From assembly GCF_004005855.1 (NCBI RefSeq), contig NZ_SACL01000001.1, positions 186,001-250,000 of the forward strand: DNA of 64,000 nt, read 5' to 3'. How positions within the stretch are numbered: the stretch's first letter is position 1; every line of letters begins with the position of its first letter. The stretch is from Rhodovarius crocodyli (GTDB lineage: Bacteria; Pseudomonadota; Alphaproteobacteria; Acetobacterales; Acetobacteraceae). This document shows positions 19,395-30,832 of this stretch, piece after piece. The notes below the pieces were generated by a model. That model was given only the letters and a program-made list of their open reading frames with translations. It had not been told where the DNA came from and searched no databases. The position numbers and the translations under genes were made by a program.

Positions 19395-20833
19395 GCGGCG
19401 TCGAGGACCTTGTTGCCTTCCAGGGGAAACACCTTGGCGGGGTTCAGCAGCCAGGCAGGGTCGAAGGCGGATTTGATGGCGCGCTGCAGGTCCAGCTCAT
19501 CGGCGGTGAACTGCACGGTCATCAGGTCGCGCTTCTCGACACCCACGCCATGCTCGCCGGTCAGGCAGCCGCCGACCTCCACGCACAGCTTCAGGATATC
19601 GGCGCCGAAGGCCTCGGCCTTGGCGAAGCTGGCGGGGTCGTTCGCGTCGAACATGATCAGCGGGTGCAGGTTGCCGTCGCCCGCGTGGAACACATTCGCC
19701 ACGCCGAGGCCGTACTGCTCGCTCATCTGCGTGATGCGGCCCAGCACGAAGGGCAGTTCGCCGGTCGGGATGGTGCCGTCCATGCAGAGGTAATCAGGGC
19801 TGATGCGGCCCACGGCACCGAAGGCGCCCTTGCGGCCCTTCCAGATCGCAAGCGACTGCTCGGCGCTTTCGGCCACCTTCATGCTGATGGGGCTGAACTG
19901 CGCGCAGATGTCGCGGATGCGCGCCAGCAGCGCGTCCTGCTCGGCCACGCTGCCCTCGACCTCGATGATCAGCATGGCCTCCGCATCCAGCGGGTAGCCG
20001 GCATGGGCGAAGGCCTCGCAGGCATGGATGCAGGGGCGGTCCATGAATTCCAGCGCCACGGGGATGATGCCGCTGCCGATGATGGCATCCACCGCCTGGC
20101 CCGCGATCGGGATGGAGGAGAAGGCCGCCAGCATGGCCCGCGCGCCCTCCGGCCCGCGCAGGATGCGCACCGTGACTTCCGTCACCATGCCGAGCTGGCC
20201 TTCGGAGCCGGTGATGAGGCCCAGCCAGTCATAGCCCGCGCCATCCAGATGGGTGCCGCCCACTTCGAAGATCTCGCCCTCGATGGTGACGAACTTCACG
20301 CCGAGCAGATTGTTCGCGGTGACCCCGTATTTCAGGCAATGCGCCCCGCCGGAGTTCATCATCACATTGCCGCCGATCATGCAGGCCAGCTGGCTGGACG
20401 GGTCGGGCGCGTAGAAGAAGCCGTCGCCCGCCACCGCCTGGGTGATGCCGATATTGGTCACCCCGGCCTCGACCACGGCGTAGCGGTCCTCGAAATTGAT
20501 ATCGAGGATGTGGTTCATCCGCATCAGGCCCACCACCACCGCATCGGCCAGCGGCAGCGCGCCGCCGGACAGCGAGGTGCCGGCCCCGCGCGGGATCACG
20601 CGCACGCCCTGCTGGTGGCAGAAGCGCAGGACGGCGGCCACTTCCTCCGTCGTGCGGGGCAGCACCACTGCGAGCGGCATCTGGCGATAGGCGGCCAGCC
20701 CGTCCGTCTCATACGGACGCAGGCGCAGTTCCTCGGTGATCAGGGCGTCGGCCGGCACCAGCGCGGCCAGCCCTGCCAGAATCTGGGGGCGGCGCGCCAT
20801 CACCTCGGGTTTCGGGGCGGGCAGCCGGATCAT
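19391..20833 (-). CDS. glcD: Glycolate oxidase catalytic subunit (FAD-linked oxidase)
   Basis: GlcD oxidises glycolate (and often D-lactate) to the 2-oxo acid. The 480-residue protein has the FAD_binding_4 motifs VIPRGAGTSLSGGALP (about residue 80), PSSQLACMIGGNVMMNSGG and GSEGQLGMVTEVTVRIL, and the C-terminal FAD-oxidase motifs HAGDGNLHPLI and LTGEHGVGVEKRDLM. It is the first gene of glcDEF. Its upstream region (20834-20883) contains a parS-like palindrome and no clear -35/-10 pair. No glcC-type regulator is adjacent. Confidence 0.96.
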   Translation of the reverse strand: MIRLPAPKPEVMARRPQILAGLAALVPADALITEELRLRPYETDGLAAYRQMPLAVVLPRTTEEVAAVLRFCHQQGVRVIPRGAGTSLSGGALPLADAVVVGLMRMNHILDINFEDRYAVVEAGVTNIGITQAVAGDGFFYAPDPSSQLACMIGGNVMMNSGGAHCLKYGVTANNLLGVKFVTIEGEIFEVGGTHLDGAGYDWLGLITGSEGQLGMVTEVTVRILRGPEGARAMLAAFSSIPIAGQAVDAIIGSGIIPVALEFMDRPCIHACEAFAHAGYPLDAEAMLIIEVEGSVAEQDALLARIRDICAQFSPISMKVAESAEQSLAIWKGRKGAFGAVGRISPDYLCMDGTIPTGELPFVLGRITQMSEQYGLGVANVFHAGDGNLHPLIMFDANDPASFAKAEAFGADILKLCVEVGGCLTGEHGVGVEKRDLMTVQFTADELDLQRAIKSAFDPAWLLNPAKVFPLEGNKVLDAA

Positions 20834-20846
20834 GGGACGTCTCGTT

Positions 20847-20862
20847 GTTTCACGTGAAGCGC
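20847..20862. promoter_or_regulatory. parS-like ParB-binding site candidate
   Basis: TGTTTCACGTGAAGCG agrees with the bacterial parS consensus TGTTTCACGTGAAACA at 14 of 16 positions, including the perfect palindromic core TTCACGTGAA. It lies in the short spacer upstream of glcD, outside any accepted gene. parS sites nucleate ParB for chromosome or plasmid segregation and usually cluster near the origin or parAB; no parAB or origin gene is in this window. A chance match or another palindrome-binding regulator is possible. Confidence 0.5.
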
Positions 20863-20883
20863 AACCAGGATGAAGCGCCGCCG

Positions 20884-20925
20884 CAAAAACAACAAGACCC
20901 GCCGCGCCGGATGGCGGGGCGGGCC
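20884..20925 (-). terminator. Rho-independent terminator of rpmJ
   Basis: Read on the minus strand, a GC-rich stem (arms 20913-20925 and 20896-20908, 11 of 13 positions paired, four-base loop) is followed by a T-rich run, TTGTTGTTTTT. It starts 26 bp past the rpmJ stop, so it would end the short rpmJ transcript before the glcD operon. Confidence 0.75.
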
Positions 20926-20950
20926 TATGCCGCGAAAAGGCGGGGGCTGA

Positions 20951-21076
20951 TTAGCCCTGGCGCGCCTTCATGCGGGGGTTCTTCTTGTTCAGAACGTACA
21001 GGCGGCCGCGGCGGCGCACCACCACGCAGTTCTTGTCGCGCGTCTTGGCGGACTTCAGGCTGTTGCGGATCTTCAT
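20951..21076 (-). CDS. rpmJ: 50S ribosomal protein L36
   Basis: The 41-residue basic protein reads [18 protein letters not shown] and continues with [21 protein letters not shown], matching the longer alphaproteobacterial type of L36. It keeps one Cys (NCV) rather than the four-ligand zinc site of the 37-residue form. It stands alone, outside the spc operon, with its own promoter (21132-21160) and terminator (20884-20925), as is usual in this class. Confidence 0.95.
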   Translation of the reverse strand: MKIRNSLKSAKTRDKNCVVVRRRGRLYVLNKKNPRMKARQG

Positions 21077-21131
21077 GACGGAACCTGCGCAAGTGAATGG
21101 GGGCCTGGCGCTAAGCCCGGCAGAGGCCCGG

Positions 21132-21160
21132 CTTTTACGGACCCGTGACGCCCGCGTCAA
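21132..21160 (-). promoter_or_regulatory. Sigma-70 promoter of rpmJ
   Basis: On the minus strand TTGACG (21160-21155) and TAAAAG (21137-21132) are separated by exactly 17 bp, giving 5/6 and 4/6 consensus matches. The predicted start is about 50 bp before the rpmJ ATG. The -35 hexamer overlaps the last bases of the upstream GNAT gene. Confidence 0.6.
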
Positions 21161-21720
21161 CCCGCCACAAGGTGTTCCGGCACGCGCAAACCCAGGGAAA
21201 CCGGCACAGGCCAGTCTTCGGCCACCGTCCGCAGCTTGCGGAAGCCCGCGCGGATGTAGTTGGGCAATGCGCGGGGGTGGTCGGCGGTGCAGGTATTCAC
21301 CGTCAGCGCCCCGCAGCCCTCGGACCAGGCCTGGGCGATGGCGTGATGCAGGAAGGCGAATCCGATTCCACGCCCCACCGCCCAGGGCATCAGCCCGAAA
21401 TAGGAGAGGTTGGTGACCGGGTGGCCCGTGCGGTCCAGCTCGAAGAAGCCTGCCGGCTCCCCCTTCATCATCAGCACATGGATCGAGATGCCGGACTGCG
21501 ACAGGATCGCCATCAGCTGCAGGTCACTGAGCGTGCGGCGCAGCCACCACAGGTAATCGTCGCCCACCGTGTTGTAGAGGTAGCGGTAGAAGGCGACAGA
21601 ACAGCGCGGCACCCGCACCACCTCCACATCGGGGGGCAGCTGGGGCACCGGGCCGGCCGGGGGCGCGTCCATGCGCAGGAACGTCACATGGACACGCACA
21701 TCATGCGTGGCGGGCGCCAC
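21157..21720 (-). CDS. GNAT-family N-acetyltransferase
   Basis: The 187-residue protein has a GNAT fold: [11 protein letters not shown] on beta 4, [25 protein letters not shown] with the acetyl-CoA pyrophosphate loop (normally Q/RxxGxG/A, here VGRGIG), and the late [22 protein letters not shown] with an aromatic-rich alpha 4. The substrate is unknown. It starts 3 bp after the rpoD stop, so it may be co-transcribed with rpoD. Its 3' end carries the rpmJ -35 element. Confidence 0.85.
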   Translation of the reverse strand: MAPATHDVRVHVTFLRMDAPPAGPVPQLPPDVEVVRVPRCSVAFYRYLYNTVGDDYLWWLRRTLSDLQLMAILSQSGISIHVLMMKGEPAGFFELDRTGHPVTNLSYFGLMPWAVGRGIGFAFLHHAIAQAWSEGCGALTVNTCTADHPRALPNYIRAGFRKLRTVAEDWPVPVSLGLRVPEHLVAG

Positions 21721-21723
21721 CGC

Positions 21724-23637
<1,914 letters not shown>

Positions 23638-23791
23638 ATATTAAACTCCGTTCACATGCCCCGGAGACAAAAGCCTCACACGGGGCATACCAACCAAAAG
23701 GGGCCGCAAAAGCGCATATGGAACGCGCCGGGACTTACCGCCAGTCCCCGGACGCGAATCCGCGCAGCATTTGCCACAACGCGTGGCAGGA

Positions 23792-25573
23792 TCAAGCCTC
23801 CGGACCGCCCGAGCCGGTTTCTCCGCGCCCAAAAGCGTCCAGTGCCTCCTTCAACAAGGTTACGCGGCGCTGGGTTTCCGCCGAGGGAGCGCGGGTCGCG
23901 GCCTGCTGGGCCGCTTCCAGATCCTCCCTCAGCGGGCCGTCGCCGCGCAGCCTGGCGAAGAAGTGCCAGAAACATTCCAGCGTTTCCGCCGGCTGGGCCT
24001 CCTTGCGAGCACCCAGCGGCAGGGCCGGGGTGCGCCGGGCCCATGACAAGGCATCCTGCGCACCGAGTGCGCGGAGATGGTCGGCCAGGGGCTCCGGGTC
24101 AAGCTCCCCGCCCTCGGAAAGATAGGCGAGCAGCGCGCCCCTGAGTTGCGTGGCCTCGCCCTCGGGCAATTCCAGCAACATCAAGGGCTCTTCCACCTCC
24201 TGCAGCAGCCAGGGGTGGTTCACCAGGCAGGCGAGCAGGGTGCGGGCCTGGGCCATCCGTACCGAGGCCCCGGGGACTGGCCGCTGGATCGCGACCGGCG
24301 CGGGCTTGCCGCCCGGCGCGCGCTTGCCCATCGCGAAGAAGCGGTCGAGCATCGAGCGCCGGTACTCGCTGGCCAGCGACTTGTCGGGGATCTGCGCGAC
24401 GGCCTCGACCAGCTTGTTGCGGAAGGCCGCGCGCTGTTCCGGCCTGTCCAGCTTGCCCTGGGGGCGCAGCAGGTCGAACAGCGCCTCATCCATCGGCTTT
24501 GCCGCGTCCAGCACGGCATTGAAGGCATCGGGCCCCTTCCCCGCCACCAGCGTGTCCGGGTCCTCGCCCGCCGGCAGGATGGCGAAGCGCAGCGTGCGCG
24601 CGGGCGAGAGCAGCGGCAGCGCGACCTCGGCCGCGCGGGCCATGGCGCGCAGCCCGGCACTGTCGCCGTCCAGGCACAGCACCGGCTCCGGGCTGATGGC
24701 CCACATCGCCTCCAGCTGCTCCGGCGTCAGCGCGGTGCCGAGCGGCGCCACCGCCCCCTCGAAGCCCCCCTGATGCAGGGAGATGACATCCATATAGCCC
24801 TCGACCGCCACCAGCCGGGCACCGCGGAACACCGCCTCCCGCGCCAGGTCGATGCCGTAGAGGTTGCGGCGCTTGGAAAAGACGGCCGTCTCCGGCCCGT
24901 TCACATATTTGGGCTGGCCGTCGCCCAGGATGCGGCCGCCGAAGCTGATGGTGCGGCCTCGCTTGTCCCGGATGGGGAACATCACCCGGTTGAAGAACAG
25001 GTCCACCGGCCCCCGGTCGCGCTCCTGCATCAGCCCGGCCTCGACCAGCTGGCGCGGCTCCACGCCCTGGTCGCGCAGATCGGACGCCAGCGCGCCGCGC
25101 CCCTCGCCCGACCAGCCCAGGCCGAAATGGGCGATCGTCTCGTCCGTCAGCCGGCGTTTCCGCAGATAGGCCAGCGCCTCCCGCCCCTCCGGCAGGTGCA
25201 GGCGGCGGGTGAAGGCGGCCTCGGCGGCGGCCAGCACGCCATGAATGTCCTTGGCCCGGCGCTCCCGCGCCGCGTGTTCCGGGGATTGCTTGGGGACTTC
25301 GAGCCCGGCCTCGGAGGCCAGCCGCTCGATCGCCTCCATGAAGGTGGCGCCGGACTGGCGCATGACGAAGGTGATCGCATCGCCATGCGCGCCACAGCCG
25401 AAGCAGTGGAAATGGTCGTCATAGATATAGAAGGAGGGCGATTTCTCGCCATGGAACGGGCAGCAGGCCTTCCACTGGCGGCCCGCCTTCTCCAGCCGCG
25501 TGGCACGCCCGATGAGCGGCGCGAGCGGGGTGCGCACACGAAGCTCATCCAGGAAATGTGGGGGCAGCGCCAT
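23792..25573 (-). CDS. dnaG: DNA primase
   Basis: DnaG synthesises RNA primers at the replication fork. The 593-residue protein has the N-terminal CHC2 zinc ribbon (CCPFHGEKSPSFYI then FHCFGCGAHGDAI, residues about 37-62). The Toprim catalytic domain follows, with VAVEGYMDVISL (the conserved Glu) and VLCLDGDSAG (the DxD). The last about 180 residues form the helicase-binding region. Order dnaG-rpoD on one strand with 154 bp between them is the conserved arrangement. A composite repeat lies just upstream of the start. Confidence 0.97.
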   Translation of the reverse strand: MALPPHFLDELRVRTPLAPLIGRATRLEKAGRQWKACCPFHGEKSPSFYIYDDHFHCFGCGAHGDAITFVMRQSGATFMEAIERLASEAGLEVPKQSPEHAARERRAKDIHGVLAAAEAAFTRRLHLPEGREALAYLRKRRLTDETIAHFGLGWSGEGRGALASDLRDQGVEPRQLVEAGLMQERDRGPVDLFFNRVMFPIRDKRGRTISFGGRILGDGQPKYVNGPETAVFSKRRNLYGIDLAREAVFRGARLVAVEGYMDVISLHQGGFEGAVAPLGTALTPEQLEAMWAISPEPVLCLDGDSAGLRAMARAAEVALPLLSPARTLRFAILPAGEDPDTLVAGKGPDAFNAVLDAAKPMDEALFDLLRPQGKLDRPEQRAAFRNKLVEAVAQIPDKSLASEYRRSMLDRFFAMGKRAPGGKPAPVAIQRPVPGASVRMAQARTLLACLVNHPWLLQEVEEPLMLLELPEGEATQLRGALLAYLSEGGELDPEPLADHLRALGAQDALSWARRTPALPLGARKEAQPAETLECFWHFFARLRGDGPLREDLEAAQQAATRAPSAETQRRVTLLKEALDAFGRGETGSGGPEA

Positions 25574-25606
25574 CGAGAAGTGTTACCGCCTTGAAGCCAC
25601 GACAAA

Positions 25607-25855
25607 CCGGGGCTTCGCCCCGGACCCCAGCAAGGGGCTCTGCCCCTTGCATCCCCGCCAAAGGCCGAAAGGCCTTTGGAAACCAGTGATTGGCACCAAC
25701 CCTGTCAGTTAGGGCACCAATCCACGTTAAAAATCAATCAGAAACACGTATTCAGACAATGGCACCAAACTCCCTGGGGTCCAGGGCCGCTACGGTCCTG
25801 GCGGGGTTCCAAGGGGCAGAGCCCCTTGGTCGGGGCCTGGGGGCAAAGCCCCCAG
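25607..25855. repeat. Composite hairpin repeat element, copy 1
   Basis: Six stem-loops are arranged around an AT-richer core: 25607-25623, 25631-25649, 25658-25679 (9-bp perfect stem, GAAA loop), then after the core 25780-25800 (9 bp with one G-T), 25809-25829 and 25837-25855. The core (25680-25775) holds three GGCACCA motifs near 25691, 25712 and 25760. The 32 bp at 25776-25807 are identical to 40415-40446 in copy 2, and the cores align too. The outer arms are inverted relatives of each other. It fills the space between kup and dnaG. It resembles a MITE/REP-type element; I do not recognise a named family. Confidence 0.8.
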
Positions 25856-25858
25856 CCT

Positions 25859-27787
25859 TCACACCGCGATCCGAACGCCCAGCTCCACCACCCGGTCCGG
25901 CGGAATGCGGAAGAACTCCGTCGCCGGCATCGAATTGCGCTGCATGGCGCGGAACAGCCATTGCTGCCATTTCCACAGCTTGGGCACCGCCGCCTGCACG
26001 ATCGTCTCGCGGCCGAGGAAGTAGCTGGCCTGCATCGGCTCGAAGGCAATGTGCCCTTCGGCGTTCAGGGTCTCCAGCTCACGCGGCACGTTGGGGCTTT
26101 CCTGGAAGCCGTAGTGCAGCATCACGCGATGGATGCCCGGGGCCAGCTCCACCACCTCGCGCCGGCGGGCGTCGCCCACCACGGGGATGTCCTCGTTGGA
26201 GACGGTGACGAACAGCACCTTCTCGTGCAGCACCTTGTTGTGCTTCAGGTTGTGCAGCAGCGCGCCGGGCAGGAAGTCCTTCTCGCCGGTCATGAAGATG
26301 GCGATGCCGGGCACGCGGATGGTGCGGCTCTGCGGCAGGCGCGCCAGGAAGGACTTCAGCGGCAGGCTGTCCTGGCGCAGGCGCTGGAACAGCAGCTGCC
26401 GGCCCTGATACCAGGTCGCCATCATCGCGAAGGTGATCAGGCCCAGGATCATCGGCACATAGCCGCCGTCGGGCACCTTCAGCGCGGTGGCGATGAAATA
26501 GCCGAGGTCCAGCAGCAGCAGCGGCACGAACACCACAGCCACCCGCAGCATGGACCAGCCGAACACCCGGTGCAGCACGATGGTGGCCAGGATGGAGCTG
26601 GCGATGAAGGTGCCCGTGACCGCGAAGCCATAGGCGGCGGCCAGCGAGTCACTGTTCTTGAATTCCAGCACCAGCACCAGCACGCCGATCAGCAGGATGG
26701 TGTTGATCTGGGGTACATAGATCTGCCCTTCCTCGGTGGCCGAGGTGTGGCGCACCACCAGCCGCGGCAGCAGGCCCAGCTGCACGCATTGCCGGGCGAT
26801 GGAGAAAGCGCCCGAGATCATGGCCTGGCTGGCGATCACCGTGGCCAAGCAGGCCAGCACGACCAGCGGCAGGCGCAGGATTTCCGGCGCAAGCAGGAAG
26901 AACGGGTTCTCAATGGCCGTGGGCTCGCGCAGCAGCAGCGCGCCCTGGCCGAAATAGTTCAGCGCCAGCGCCGGCAGCACGAAGGCCGACCACATGATCC
27001 GGATCGGCCGGCGCCCGAAGTGGCCCATGTCGGCATAGAGCGCCTCGGCGCCCGTGACCGACAGCACCACGGCACCCAGCGCGATGAAGGCCGCCGTGTG
27101 GTAATGAAGCACGAAGTTGAAGGCGTAGCTGGGAGACAGCGCCAGCAGCACGGAGGGATGCAGCAGTACCTCCCACAGGCCGAGCAGGCCGATCGCCAGA
27201 AACCACAGCGCGCAGATCGGCCCGAAAACCTTGCCCATCTGCCCGGTGCCCCGGTACTGCACCGCGAACAGCGCGATCAGGATCAGCAGGGAGCCGGGGA
27301 CCACCGCTTCCTCGAAGATCGGGTCCACCACCTTCAGGCCTTCCATCGCCGACAGCACCGAGATGGCCGGGGTGATGATGCCGTCGCCGAAGAACAGTGA
27401 GGCGCCGATGATGCCCAGCATCACGACGATCCATCGCCCGCGCGTGGTGGTGGTGGTCCGCATCGCCAGCGCCATCAGGGCCAGGATGCCGCCCTCGCCC
27501 CGGTTGTCGGCGCGCATGATGACCATCACGTATTTCACCGTGACCGTCAGCATCAGCGACCAGAAGATCAGGCTGAGCACGCCCAGGATCTCCCACCGCT
27601 CGATACCGCCATCCTCGAAATGCAGCAGCGAGGCCTTGAGCGCATAGAGCGGCGAGGTGCCGATATCCCCGTAGACCACGCCCAGCACGCCCAGCGCCGA
27701 GGCGAGGGTCAGCTTGCTGTTGGCCTCATGGCCGTGTGCGGGCGGGGCCGCGTCGGGGGCGGAGCCGGTGGGCTGTGCATCGCTCAT
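25859..27787 (-). CDS. kup: Kup-type low-affinity potassium uptake transporter
   Basis: Kup imports K+ with protons through a protein of about 12 helices. The 642-residue product has the N-terminal signature [21 protein letters not shown], then [41 protein letters not shown] and [12 protein letters not shown]-like segments ([17 protein letters not shown]), followed by the hydrophilic C-terminal half. ATG 27787 is chosen; an in-frame GTG lies three codons upstream. The stop is 3 bp from the composite repeat. A strong terminator for tolB separates it from the tol genes. Confidence 0.97.
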   Translation of the reverse strand: MSDAQPTGSAPDAAPPAHGHEANSKLTLASALGVLGVVYGDIGTSPLYALKASLLHFEDGGIERWEILGVLSLIFWSLMLTVTVKYVMVIMRADNRGEGGILALMALAMRTTTTTRGRWIVVMLGIIGASLFFGDGIITPAISVLSAMEGLKVVDPIFEEAVVPGSLLILIALFAVQYRGTGQMGKVFGPICALWFLAIGLLGLWEVLLHPSVLLALSPSYAFNFVLHYHTAAFIALGAVVLSVTGAEALYADMGHFGRRPIRIMWSAFVLPALALNYFGQGALLLREPTAIENPFFLLAPEILRLPLVVLACLATVIASQAMISGAFSIARQCVQLGLLPRLVVRHTSATEEGQIYVPQINTILLIGVLVLVLEFKNSDSLAAAYGFAVTGTFIASSILATIVLHRVFGWSMLRVAVVFVPLLLLDLGYFIATALKVPDGGYVPMILGLITFAMMATWYQGRQLLFQRLRQDSLPLKSFLARLPQSRTIRVPGIAIFMTGEKDFLPGALLHNLKHNKVLHEKVLFVTVSNEDIPVVGDARRREVVELAPGIHRVMLHYGFQESPNVPRELETLNAEGHIAFEPMQASYFLGRETIVQAAVPKLWKWQQWLFRAMQRNSMPATEFFRIPPDRVVELGVRIAV

Positions 27788-27853
27788 GCCATGCACATAG
27801 CCGTTTTTGACGAACGGTTGCAGCGGGGGTCGTTATGACACTGCCGCAACATG

Positions 27854-27876
27854 AAAAAGGCGGGCCGAAGCCCGCC
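27854..27876 (-). terminator. Rho-independent terminator after tolB
   Basis: On the minus strand, GGCGGGC-TTCG-GCCCGCC (27876-27859) is a perfect 7-bp stem with a UUCG tetraloop, followed by five T. It begins 8 bp past the tolB stop and should end the yebC-ruv-tol transcript. Confidence 0.9.
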
Positions 27877-27884
27877 TCGTTTCG

Positions 27885-29210
27885 TCAGGACAGCAGCGCC
27901 GACCAGCTGGGGTCGGAGGCATCGGTGGGCGTCACGATCGGGCGCTCGTTGAAGCCCGCGATGTCGATGCTGGACAGCCGCGCCGAATAGCCGCCGCCGC
28001 GCGAGTCGCGCGCCGGGCTCTCGCGATAGAACATCAGCACGCGGCCGTTGGGCGCGAAGGTCGGCCCCTCCATGCCCCAGCCCTCGGACAGGATACGCTC
28101 GCCGGAGCCGTCCGGGCGCATCACGCCGATGGCGAAGCCGCCGCGGCCGATGCGGGTGAAGGCGATCAGGTCCCCGCGCGGGGACCACACGGGGGTCGCG
28201 TAGCGGCCCTGGCCGAAGGAGATGCGGCGCGCGCCGCCGCCGCCGGCACTCATGACATAGAGCTGCTGGTCGCCGCCCCGGTCGGAGTTGAACACGATCT
28301 GCTGCCCGTCCGGGCTGAAGCAGGGCGACACGTCCAGCCCGCCACCCGAGGTCAGCTGGCGCTCACGCCGGCTGCCGACATCCACCACGAAGATGTTGGC
28401 GTCGCCGCCGCGCACGGCCGACATCACGACCGAGCGCCCATCCGGGCTGAAGCGCGGCGACAGCGTCATGCCGCTGAAATTGCCCAGCACTTCCTGCCGG
28501 CCCGACTGCACGTTGAACAGGAACACGCGCGGCTGGTTGTTGGCATAGCTCATGAACGCGATCTGCTGCGCGTTCGGGTGGAAGCGCGGCGTCAGCGCCT
28601 GGGCGGAGCCGTCGGTCAGGAAGCGGTTGTTCTCGCCATCCTGATCCATGATGGCCAGGCGGCGCACCCGGCGGTCGCGCGGGCCGCTTTCGGCGATATA
28701 GGCGACGCGGGTGTTGAAATAGCCTTCCTCGCCCAGCGCGCGCTTATAGATGTCGTCGCTGATGATGTGGGCGATCTGGCGCCAGTTGCCGGCGGTCGCG
28801 TTATAGGCGGTGCCGATGGCCTGCTGCTCGGGCAGCACGTCCCACAGGCGGAACTCCACCCGCAGGCGGTCGCCCGCGACCTCGACGCGGCCGGTGGTCA
28901 GGAAGGTCGCGCCGATCACGCGCCAGTCCTGGAAGCGCGGCGTTGCGGCCGCGGCCTCGGCCGTCTGGATATAGGCCGCGCGGTCCACCGGGCGGAACAG
29001 GCCGGAATTGCGCAGGTTGTTGATGATCACGCGGGAAATGTCGCGCCCCACGCTGGAACCCGCCATGTCGGGGATCGCGATGGGGATGGGATCCGTCCGC
29101 GCGCGGGTGATGTCGATCACATTGCTCTGCGCCACGGCATCGTGCGTGGCCCAGATGCCGGGCGCCACCATGGCGGCACCCAGGGCGGAACGACGGTTCA
29201 GCATCAGCAT
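27885..29210 (-). CDS. tolB: Tol-Pal system beta-propeller protein TolB
   Basis: TolB is a periplasmic protein that binds Pal and links it to TolA during outer-membrane constriction. The 441-residue precursor begins with an export signal ([26 protein letters not shown]; split about residue 28) and an N-terminal domain ([10 protein letters not shown]). Six propeller blades follow, with repeated FSPDG, PRFHPN and GGGLDVSP-type blade motifs. ATG 29210 lies eight bases after GGAGAG. It follows tolA by 100 bp. Unusually, pal does not follow: a terminator and kup do. Confidence 0.97.
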   Translation of the reverse strand: MLMLNRRSALGAAMVAPGIWATHDAVAQSNVIDITRARTDPIPIAIPDMAGSSVGRDISRVIINNLRNSGLFRPVDRAAYIQTAEAAAATPRFQDWRVIGATFLTTGRVEVAGDRLRVEFRLWDVLPEQQAIGTAYNATAGNWRQIAHIISDDIYKRALGEEGYFNTRVAYIAESGPRDRRVRRLAIMDQDGENNRFLTDGSAQALTPRFHPNAQQIAFMSYANNQPRVFLFNVQSGRQEVLGNFSGMTLSPRFSPDGRSVVMSAVRGGDANIFVVDVGSRRERQLTSGGGLDVSPCFSPDGQQIVFNSDRGGDQQLYVMSAGGGGARRISFGQGRYATPVWSPRGDLIAFTRIGRGGFAIGVMRPDGSGERILSEGWGMEGPTFAPNGRVLMFYRESPARDSRGGGYSARLSSIDIAGFNERPIVTPTDASDPSWSALLS

Positions 29211-29310
29211 GACAGGCACTCTCCGGAGTTCTTGGCGCGGGCGGAACGTTTATGCCCCTGACCCGGCTGGCGGTACAACGCATCAGACGGGGGTTGGTTG
29301 ACCCCGGGCA

Positions 29311-30318
29311 TCAGCGCAGTCCCAGGTCACGGGGATTGAAGCGGAAAATCGCGTCCCGCAGCGCGGCCAGCCGGGCGGGCGGCAGCGGCAGCGGGTTGCA
29401 GCGCGGGTTCAGCAGGGCGCGGCGTGCCGCCTCATACACCATGCGGGCGCGCGGGTCGGTCGGCATGGCGCCGTTCGGGCGCACCACGCGCACCGTGCCG
29501 CCGGCATCGACCTCCACCCGCAGCTCCACGATCACGCTGGAGAGGTTGGGCGCGCCGGCATCCACGCTCCAGCACTCGCCGATGCGGTCGGCCAGGCCGG
29601 CGCGCTCGGCGCCCGTCAGCTGGTCGGTGCCCTGGGGCGTGCCGCCGCCACGGGCGGGGGCGCCGCCGGGGTTGGGACGGGCGCGCGGGGCCTCGGTCTG
29701 GCGCTGGGCGGACTGCAGCTGCTGCAGCGTGTTCAGCACGGACTGGCTGCGCTCGCTCGGGCGCTGCACGGGCGGCGTGCGGCCGGTCCCTGCCTCACGC
29801 GAGGGCTCGGGCGGGGCGGGCGTCGGGCTCGGCGGCGTCGGGCGCTGGGGCGCGGGGGTGGGCGTGGGTGCCGGGGGCTGCGGCGGGCGCTGCTCGGCCA
29901 CCTGCGGCGGCGGCGGCGGCACGGGCGGCAGCGGAATGGCGCTGGGGGCCGGCGGCGGGGGCGGCGGCGTCGGGGGGGCGGGCTGCTGGCGCTGCGGCTG
30001 CGGGGGGGCGGCCGCCTGCTGCGGCGCGGGCGGGGGCGGCGGCGGCGGGGGCGGCGGCTCGATCGGCTGGTTGGGCTGCTGCGGCGGCGTCGGGATCTGC
30101 TCGGCCGTCGGCGCATCCGGCACCGGGGGCGCCGGGCTCGGCGCGGGCACGTCGCCCTGGGCCATCTGCGGCGGGATGGGCGCGATCAGCTCGACCGGGA
30201 TCGACTCCTCCGGCTCCGGCAATTCCCGGTGCGGCAGGATATCCAGGATGATGAGCAGCAGGGCGAGCAGGTGGATGACACCGCTCAGCCCGACCCAGAA
30301 ACGCAGTCCCCGCACCAC
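29311..30318 (-). CDS. tolA: TolA-like protein with polyproline linker
   Basis: The 335-residue protein has one N-terminal helix (WVGLSGVIHLLALLLIILDIL, with a His as in TolA/TonB helices). A periplasmic linker of about 170 residues is dominated by Pro and Ala, with several runs of 6-10 prolines. The C-terminal domain (GLADRIGECWSVDAGAPN...VIVELRVEVDAGGTVRVVRPN) matches the TolA/TonB C-terminal fold. Enteric TolA has a long Ala/Lys helix instead of polyproline, so the linker is TonB-like, but position between tolR and tolB supports TolA. GTG 30318 has AAGGA eight bases upstream. Confidence 0.85.
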   Translation of the reverse strand: MVRGLRFWVGLSGVIHLLALLLIILDILPHRELPEPEESIPVELIAPIPPQMAQGDVPAPSPAPPVPDAPTAEQIPTPPQQPNQPIEPPPPPPPPPPAPQQAAAPPQPQRQQPAPPTPPPPPPAPSAIPLPPVPPPPPQVAEQRPPQPPAPTPTPAPQRPTPPSPTPAPPEPSREAGTGRTPPVQRPSERSQSVLNTLQQLQSAQRQTEAPRARPNPGGAPARGGGTPQGTDQLTGAERAGLADRIGECWSVDAGAPNLSSVIVELRVEVDAGGTVRVVRPNGAMPTDPRARMVYEAARRALLNPRCNPLPLPPARLAALRDAIFRFNPRDLGLR

Positions 30319-30330
30319 CGTGCCTGTTCC

Positions 30331-30831
30331 TTACCTCTGGCGCCGGGGGCCCTGCGCGGGCGCAGCCGGGGCGGGGGCGGCACCGGCCGGCTGTTCGGCC
30401 AGCAGTGCCACGCGGGTGAAGCCGCCGGCGGCGATGTTGCCCATCACCTCCATGATACGGCCATAGCTGATGCCGCGGTCGCCGCGCACGAAGATGCGGC
30501 GCTCAGGCTGGCCGGCGGCCTGGCCCTGCTGCTGCGCCTCGCTGATCGCGCGCAGGCGGGGCACCAGCTCCTCCAGCTGCACCTCGGTCTCCTGGATGAA
30601 GATCTTGCCCTCAGGGTTGACCGAGATGGTGATCGGCTCCTGCTCCTGGTTGATGGGCGAGGCCTGGGTGCGCGGCAGGTCGAGCGGCACGCCGGAGGTC
30701 ATCATCGGCGCCGCCACCATGAAGATGATCAGCAGCACGAGCATCACGTCCACCAGCGGCGTGACGTTGATCTCGGCCATCGGGCGATAGCGCCTGCCGC
30801 GCCCGCCCTTGCCCATCAGGCCGCCGGCCAT
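30331..30831 (-). CDS. tolR: Tol-Pal system protein TolR (ExbD family)
   Basis: TolR is the partner of TolQ in the inner-membrane proton-driven motor. The 166-residue protein has the short cytoplasmic N-terminus ending [23 protein letters not shown], where the Asp in VDVML is the conserved proton-channel residue. A periplasmic domain with [14 protein letters not shown] and [19 protein letters not shown] follows. The last 20 residues are a Pro/Ala-rich tail. It starts 1 bp after tolQ stops. Confidence 0.96.
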   Translation of the reverse strand: MAGGLMGKGGRGRRYRPMAEINVTPLVDVMLVLLIIFMVAAPMMTSGVPLDLPRTQASPINQEQEPITISVNPEGKIFIQETEVQLEELVPRLRAISEAQQQGQAAGQPERRIFVRGDRGISYGRIMEVMGNIAAGGFTRVALLAEQPAGAAPAPAAPAQGPRRQR

Positions 30832-30832
30832 C

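Noticed and set aside
16992-19793. 933-codon plus-strand frame
   Set aside because: Antisense to glcF, glcE and glcD, which have unambiguous motifs; composition is that of a shadow frame.
20845-21078. 77-codon plus-strand frame starting at the parS-like site (MFHVKR)
   Set aside because: It runs through the rpmJ terminator and antisense to rpmJ; the MFHVK start is simply the translation of the palindrome.
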